From contig DASZBS010000121.1 of the NCBI GenBank assembly GCA_035943995.1, positions 62,001 to 126,000 on the forward strand: a stretch of 64,000 nt of DNA. Reading direction: 5' to 3'. The notes below the pieces were generated by a model. The model saw nothing but the letters and a program-made list of their open reading frames with translations. It was not told the DNA's origin and made no database searches. Source of the DNA: Vulcanimicrobium sp035943995. GTDB taxonomy: Bacteria; Vulcanimicrobiota; Vulcanimicrobiia; Vulcanimicrobiales; Vulcanimicrobiaceae. Made by a program: the position numbers and the translations under genes. This document shows, one piece after another, positions 59,537 through 64,000 of the stretch (within the stretch, counting starts at the first letter, position 1; each line of letters starts with the position of its first letter).

Positions 59537-61335
59537 TCTCGCGCGACCGCTACCGGCCGTTTCCGCCCGTCCCACTGGACGACCGCCGCTGGCCGGGCCG
59601 GACCATCGAGCACGCGCCGCTGTGGTGCAGCGTCGACCTGCGCGACGGCAATCAGGCGCTGGTCGAGCCGATGGGGCCCGATCGTAAACGGCGTATGTTC
59701 GAGCTGCTCGTGCGGCTAGGCTTCAAGGAGATCGAGGTCGGCTTTCCGTCGTCGTCGCAGCCCGACTTCGACTTCGTGCGCGAGCTCATCGAGCACGGGC
59801 GAATCCCCGCCGACGTGACGATCCAGGTGCTCACGCAGGCGCGCGAGGACTTGATCGACCGTACCTTCGCGGCGATCGCCGGCGCGCCGCGCGCGATCGT
59901 GCACGTCTACAACGCGACCTCGCCGCTGTTCCGGCGGGTCGTCTTCGGCCTCGACCGCGCGGGCGTCGTCGGGATCGCCGTCGCGGCGGTCGAGCACATC
60001 GCGCGGCGCGCTCGCGCGATCGCCGCGCATACGCACGTGCGGCTGGAGTACTCGCCCGAGACGTTCTCGGCGACCGAGCTCGACTTCACCAAAGCGATCT
60101 GCGAAGCGGTGATGGACGTGTGGCGCCCGACGCCCGACGAGCGCATCATCCTGAACTTTCCGGCGACCGTCGAGATGGCGACGCCGAACGTGTACGCCGA
60201 CCAGATCGAGTGGATCGACCGTAATTTGCGCGACCGCGCGTCGGTGATCTTGAGCGTGCACCCGCACAACGACCGCGGCACCGCGGTCGCGGCGACGGAG
60301 CTCGCACTCATGGGCGGCGCCGACCGGGTCGAAGGCACGCTGTTCGGCAACGGCGAGCGGACGGGCAACGTCGACGTCGTGACGCTCGCGCTCAACCTGT
60401 ACTCGCAAGGCGTCGATCCCGGGCTGGACCTGCGCGACGTGCCCGAGATCGTGCGCACGGTCGAGGAGTGCAACCGGCTGCCGGTGCACCAGCGCCATCC
60501 CTACGGCGGCGAACTCGTGTTCACCGCGTTCTCCGGCTCGCACCAGGACGCGATCAAGAAAGGCTTCGCCGCGTTGTCCGAGACCGGCGGCGCGCGCTGG
60601 GAAGTGCCGTACCTCGCGCTCGATCCGAAGGACATCGGCCGGACGTACGACGCGGTGGTGCGCGTGAACAGCCAGTCCGGCAAAGGCGGCGTCGCGTACG
60701 TGCTCGAGGCCGAGCACGGGTTCGCGCTGCCGCGCGGTCTCCAGGTCGATTTCAGCCGCGTCGTCCAGTCGCTCGCGGAAGCATCGGGCGGCGAGATCGG
60801 CGCGGCGGCGATTCGCGACGCGTTCGAGTCGGCGTACGTGCTGCCCGGTCGACTGCGTCTGGCGGAGTACGCGACGACCAACGACGGCGTCGCAGGCACG
60901 CCGTGCACGCTCGACGCGACGCTGACCGACGGCATCGTACAGCGCACGGTGTACGGCGACGGCACGGGCCCCATCGACGCGTTCGTCGACGCGCTGCAAC
61001 GCGCGTTCGGCATCGACGTCCACGTCAAGGACTACCACGAGCACGTTCTCCGGCGTCATCCCGATGTCACCAACCCCAATGTCACGAGCCCCAATGTCAC
61101 CAGCCCCAATGTCACCCTGAGCCTGTCGAAGGGTGCGCCACCCAGCCACGCCGAGGACGCATCGGCAGTGGCGTACGTCGAAGTCGTCGTCGACGGCGAG
61201 AGCCGCTGGGGCGTCGGAATCGATCCAAACATCGTCACCGCGTCGCTGACCGCGATCGTCAGCGCCGTGGCTCACACCGTTGGTTCCATCGAAGCGCTGC
61301 GCAAGGAGGGCACGCATGAAGCGGTCGCTGTTTGA
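59533..61335 (+). CDS. leuA: 2-isopropylmalate synthase, LeuA type 2
   Basis: 600 aa, the long form known from Actinobacteria. PLWCSVDLRDGNQALVEPMG is the catalytic start, and HVYNATSPLFRRVVFGL and VHPHNDRGTAVAATELALMG (HxH metal ligands) with RVEGTLFGNGERTGNVD follow. The C-terminal regulatory domain begins near residue 430 and holds the leucine-feedback region. It contains a foreign-looking insertion PNVTSPNVTSPNVTLSLSKG (about residues 513-533), made of 15-nt repeats and a 23-nt interspersed element. The stop lies 20 nt inside leuC. Confidence 0.93.
   Translation: MISRDRYRPFPPVPLDDRRWPGRTIEHAPLWCSVDLRDGNQALVEPMGPDRKRRMFELLVRLGFKEIEVGFPSSSQPDFDFVRELIEHGRIPADVTIQVLTQAREDLIDRTFAAIAGAPRAIVHVYNATSPLFRRVVFGLDRAGVVGIAVAAVEHIARRARAIAAHTHVRLEYSPETFSATELDFTKAICEAVMDVWRPTPDERIILNFPATVEMATPNVYADQIEWIDRNLRDRASVILSVHPHNDRGTAVAATELALMGGADRVEGTLFGNGERTGNVDVVTLALNLYSQGVDPGLDLRDVPEIVRTVEECNRLPVHQRHPYGGELVFTAFSGSHQDAIKKGFAALSETGGARWEVPYLALDPKDIGRTYDAVVRVNSQSGKGGVAYVLEAEHGFALPRGLQVDFSRVVQSLAEASGGEIGAAAIRDAFESAYVLPGRLRLAEYATTNDGVAGTPCTLDATLTDGIVQRTVYGDGTGPIDAFVDALQRAFGIDVHVKDYHEHVLRRHPDVTNPNVTSPNVTSPNVTLSLSKGAPPSHAEDASAVAYVEVVVDGESRWGVGIDPNIVTASLTAIVSAVAHTVGSIEALRKEGTHEAVAV
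61063..61134 (+). repeat. tandem 15-nt repeats and 23-nt interspersed element inside leuA
   Basis: Three 15-nt units (about 61063-61107) of the type AATGTCACCAGCCCC run into a 23-nt element at 61110-61132, the reverse complement of the copy at 29613-29635 (21 of 23 bases equal). The unit encodes PNVTS repeats, then LSLSKG. All units keep leuA in frame. Confidence 0.65.
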
Positions 61336-62650
61336 CAAGATCTGGGACGCGCACGTCGTCGAGGAGCTGCCGGGCGGCAACGCGCTGGTATTCATGGACC
61401 TCGTCGTCGCCCACGAGATCACGACGCCGCCGGGTGCGATCGCGATCGAAAAGGAGTTCGGGGACAAGCTCTACGAGCCCGACCGCATCGTCGCCATGAT
61501 CGATCACGTCGCGCCGGCGAAGGACGCCGCGACGGCGCTGCAGGCGCAGACCGTGCGCACGTGGGCGAAGCGCCAGGGGATCCGCTTCCACGACATCGGC
61601 AACAACGGGATCTGTCATGTGCTCGTACCCGAGCGCGGTTACGTCACGCCGGGGATGAGCGTGTGCTGCGGCGACAGCCACACCTGCACGCTGGGCGCGC
61701 TCGGCGCGTTCGCGCTGGGAATCGGCACCACGGCGCAAGCCGGCGCGATGCTCGCGGGCTGTCTAATTTTGCAGCGGCCGAAGGTCATGCGCATCGAGAT
61801 CACGGGCAAGCTGCCGCCCGACGCGACGGCGAAAGATCTGACGCTGTCGGTCATCGCGACGATCGGTTTCCGCGGCGGCACCGGCTACGTGCTCGAGTAC
61901 ACCGGCTCGGCGGTCCGCGCGCTGAACATGGAGCAGCGCATGACGCTGTGCAACATGGCGATCGAAGCGGGTGCGACGACCGGGATCATCGCCGCGGACG
62001 CGACGACGGCGGAATATCTCGCGGCGACGCCGGCTGCGCCCACGGGCTGGACGGCGCTGCAAGCCGACGACGACGCGGAGTACGCAGCAACGGTGACGAT
62101 CGACGGCAGCGCGATCCGCCCGGTGGTGTCGTGGGGGACGAACCCGGGCGAGAACGCGCCGGTGGACGGCGCCGTCCCGCTCGACGCGCCGCACGAATCG
62201 CTCGCGTACATGGATCTTCAGCCGGGTCAAGCGCTGCGCAGCATCGCGATCGACCAAGCCTTCATCGGCTCGTGCACGAACTCGCGCATCGGCGACTTGC
62301 GCGCCGCCGCCGCGGTGCTGCGCGGGCAGCAGGTCAGCGTGCCGACGATCATCACGCCGGGCTCGCAGGCGGTGCGCCGCCAAGCCGAACGCGAGGGACT
62401 GCACGACATCTTTCAGGACGCCGGCGCGCTGTGGACGCACTCGTCGTGCGGCCCGTGCCTGGGCATGTCGATGGGCGTGCTCGCGGCGGGGACGCGCTGC
62501 GTCTCGTCGTCGAACCGCAACTTCCCGGGCCGCATGGGCGACGGCGGCCGCGTGCATCTCGCCGCGCCGGCGGTCGTCGCCGCGTCGGCAATCCTCGGGC
62601 GCATCGCGTCGCCGGCCGAGATCGAAGCGCGCGAAGTGGTGCTCGCATGA
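61316..62650 (+). CDS. leuC: 3-isopropylmalate dehydratase large subunit
   Basis: 444 aa from an ATG with AAGGAGGG upstream. SLFDKIWDAHVVEELPGGNA, MSVCCGDSHTCTLGALGAFA, then the 4Fe-4S ligands FIGSCTNSRIGD and HSSCGPCLGMSMG are all present. With LeuD it isomerises 2- to 3-isopropylmalate. It overlaps leuA by 20 nt and leuD by four bases. Confidence 0.95.
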   Translation: MKRSLFDKIWDAHVVEELPGGNALVFMDLVVAHEITTPPGAIAIEKEFGDKLYEPDRIVAMIDHVAPAKDAATALQAQTVRTWAKRQGIRFHDIGNNGICHVLVPERGYVTPGMSVCCGDSHTCTLGALGAFALGIGTTAQAGAMLAGCLILQRPKVMRIEITGKLPPDATAKDLTLSVIATIGFRGGTGYVLEYTGSAVRALNMEQRMTLCNMAIEAGATTGIIAADATTAEYLAATPAAPTGWTALQADDDAEYAATVTIDGSAIRPVVSWGTNPGENAPVDGAVPLDAPHESLAYMDLQPGQALRSIAIDQAFIGSCTNSRIGDLRAAAAVLRGQQVSVPTIITPGSQAVRRQAEREGLHDIFQDAGALWTHSSCGPCLGMSMGVLAAGTRCVSSSNRNFPGRMGDGGRVHLAAPAVVAASAILGRIASPAEIEAREVVLA

Positions 62651-63192
62651 CGAAGCCAGGCTCAAGCATGATCGTCGAGGGCACCGTCCTGCCGATCCCG
62701 CGCGCGAACATCGACACCGATCAGATCATCCCCGCACACTATCTCACGCGCATCGACGCCGACGGGATGGGCGAGCATCTCTTCGAAGGGATGCCCGACG
62801 GCGCCGACCTGCTCGCGCGCCACCCCGGCGCAACGATCATCGTCACCGGCGAGAACTTCGGCTGCGGCTCGTCGCGCGAGCACGCCGCGTGGGCGCTGCT
62901 CGGCCGCGGTTTCAAGGCGGTGATCGCGCCGAGCTTCGCGCGCATCTTCCACGAGAACGCGTACAACAACGGCGTCGTCCCGGTGATCCTGCCGCAGGAT
63001 ACCGTGGACCAGCTCCTGCACGCGCACACGATCGAGATCGATGTAGCGGGTGAGACGTTGCGCGCGGACGGCGGCGAGCCGATTGCATTCGCACTCGATC
63101 CGCTGCGCAAGCAGTTCGTGCTCGGCGGCGGCTTCTTGAAGTACCTCGACGCGAAGATCCCCGCGGTCCGCGCGTGGGAAGCGGCACGGTGA
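62647..63192 (+). CDS. leuD: 3-isopropylmalate dehydratase small subunit
   Basis: 181 aa. VLPIPRANIDTDQIIPAHYL is the family opening, and GENFGCGSSREHAAWALLGR, GFKAVIAPSFARIFHENAYN the swivelling-domain core. Partner of LeuC. ATGA overlap with leuC and GTGA overlap with leuB. Confidence 0.95.
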   Translation: MTKPGSSMIVEGTVLPIPRANIDTDQIIPAHYLTRIDADGMGEHLFEGMPDGADLLARHPGATIIVTGENFGCGSSREHAAWALLGRGFKAVIAPSFARIFHENAYNNGVVPVILPQDTVDQLLHAHTIEIDVAGETLRADGGEPIAFALDPLRKQFVLGGGFLKYLDAKIPAVRAWEAAR

Positions 63193-64000
63193 CCCACCGC
63201 ATCGCGGTACTCGCGGGCGACGGCATCGGCCCCGAGGTCACCGCTGCCGCTGTCAGCGTGCTGCGCGCGGCACTCCCGTCGTGCACGTTCGCGGATGCGC
63301 CGGTCGGCGCGGCGGCGATCGCGTCGCACGGAACGCCGCTGCCCGACGAGACGCTCGCAGTCGCGCGCGCGAGCGACGCGATCCTGTTCGGCGCGGTCGG
63401 CGGCCCCGGCTTCGACGACGTCGCACCCGAAAAACGGCCCGAAGCGGCGCTGCTCGCGCTCCGCAAGACGTTCGGGCTGTACGCAAACGTGCGTCCGACG
63501 CGCGCGTTCGCGGGGCTCGAGCACCGCTCGCCGCTGCGCGAGGAGCTCGTGCGCGGGATGGACTGCGTGATCGTGCGCGAGCTCACCGGCGGGCTGTACT
63601 TCGGCACGAAACGGCTCGAGTGCGACGAGGACGGCGCGCTGACCGCGACCGACACGCTGGTCTATCGCGACTTCGAGATCGAGCGCATCGCGCGCTTCGC
63701 GTTCGAGCTCGCGCGCACGCGGCGGCGGCACGTGACGTCCGTCGACAAGGCGAACGTGCTGGTGAGCTCGCAGCTGTGGCGGCGCATCGTCGCCGCCGTC
63801 GCGCGCGACTTCCCGGACGTCACGCTGGTGCACATGCTGGTCGACAACGCCGCGATGCAGCTCGTGCGCGACCCGCGCGCGTTCGACGTGATCGTCACCG
63901 AGAACATGTTCGGCGACATCCTCTCCGACGAAGCCGCGATGATCACCGGCACGATCGGCACCGCGCCGAGCGCGAGCCTGGGCGCCGGCCCGCACGCGCG
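63189..64000 (+). CDS. leuB: 3-isopropylmalate dehydrogenase, N-terminal 270 codons
   Basis: The frame from a GTG reads VTHRIAVLAGDGIGPEVTAA, FGAVGGPGFDDVAPEKRPEA, LRKTFGLYANVRPTRAFAG, RELTGGLYFGTKR, then VDNAAMQLVRDPRAFDVIVT and the Mg ligands MFGDILSDEAAMITG. It oxidatively decarboxylates 3-isopropylmalate to the leucine precursor. It is truncated by the window edge; about 80 residues should follow. Its GTG overlaps the leuD stop. Confidence 0.93.
   Translation, partial: MTHRIAVLAGDGIGPEVTAAAVSVLRAALPSCTFADAPVGAAAIASHGTPLPDETLAVARASDAILFGAVGGPGFDDVAPEKRPEAALLALRKTFGLYANVRPTRAFAGLEHRSPLREELVRGMDCVIVRELTGGLYFGTKRLECDEDGALTATDTLVYRDFEIERIARFAFELARTRRRHVTSVDKANVLVSSQLWRRIVAAVARDFPDVTLVHMLVDNAAMQLVRDPRAFDVIVTENMFGDILSDEAAMITGTIGTAPSASLGAGPHA

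Overview
The window is about 64 kb of very GC-rich DNA with dense coding on both strands and many 1-4 nt ATGA/GTGA gene overlaps. The gene content points to a diderm member of the Terrabacteria. WhiA, SepF, DivIVA and an RqcP-type S4 protein are typical of Firmicutes and Actinobacteria, while LptD-like outer-membrane barrels and the heptose epimerase HldD belong to an LPS-bearing outer membrane. Candidatus Eremiobacterota (WPS-2) is my best guess. This is inferred from gene content and I could not run a phylogeny.

Region by region. 1-16.4 kb is a cell-envelope region: the start of deoB, a tandemly repeated pair of genes (LptD-like barrel plus secreted carbohydrate-module-like protein), an MFS-acyltransferase fusion, two GT2 glycosyltransferases, a PIG-L deacetylase, hldD, deoA, a GT-C-like membrane enzyme with a secreted Ig-like tail, and a polytopic membrane protein. 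16.5-20.1 kb is mfd. 20.1-25 kb is regulatory: a c-di-GMP HD-GYP operon and a divergent pair of TPR regulators, one of which lacks its HTH. 25-33 kb holds a Na+/H+ antiporter, a PpiC-type foldase, MazG, a Kal-like hotdog protein, a short MetE, hicAB and the RqcP-like gene. 33-42.5 kb is whiA followed by a glycolytic operon (gap, pgk, tpiA, gpmI) interrupted by an S9 peptidase and a TANGO2-family gene, then punA and a small phosphatase-like gene. 42.5-44 kb is a PHB depolymerase. 44-46.4 kb is a minimal flagellar rod and sigma-factor cluster. 46.5-53.9 kb holds an F420/NADP oxidoreductase-like gene, the divIVA-sepF-yggS-lgt group and the divergent ccdA-lspA-rluD-tgt group. 53.9-56.3 kb has small genes, a third TPR-LuxR regulator and an XRE regulator. 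56.4 kb to the end is an ilvC-ilvB-ilvN-leuA-leuC-leuD-leuB operon behind a leader peptide and attenuator.

The most striking observation is at 42.07-42.51 kb. A DUF442-type (protein-tyrosine-phosphatase-like) reading frame has an in-frame TGA exactly where the family has its catalytic cysteine. It is followed after 20 nt by a six-base-pair hairpin with a GGTC loop, which is the hallmark of a bacterial SECIS element. This is a candidate selenocysteine phosphatase-like protein. Second is a complete branched-chain amino-acid attenuator with promoter, Leu/Val/Ile-rich leader peptide, antiterminator and terminator. Others are the duplicated barrel cassette, the family of ATPase-free TPR-LuxR regulators, and a 23-nt interspersed repeat inserted in two coding regions.
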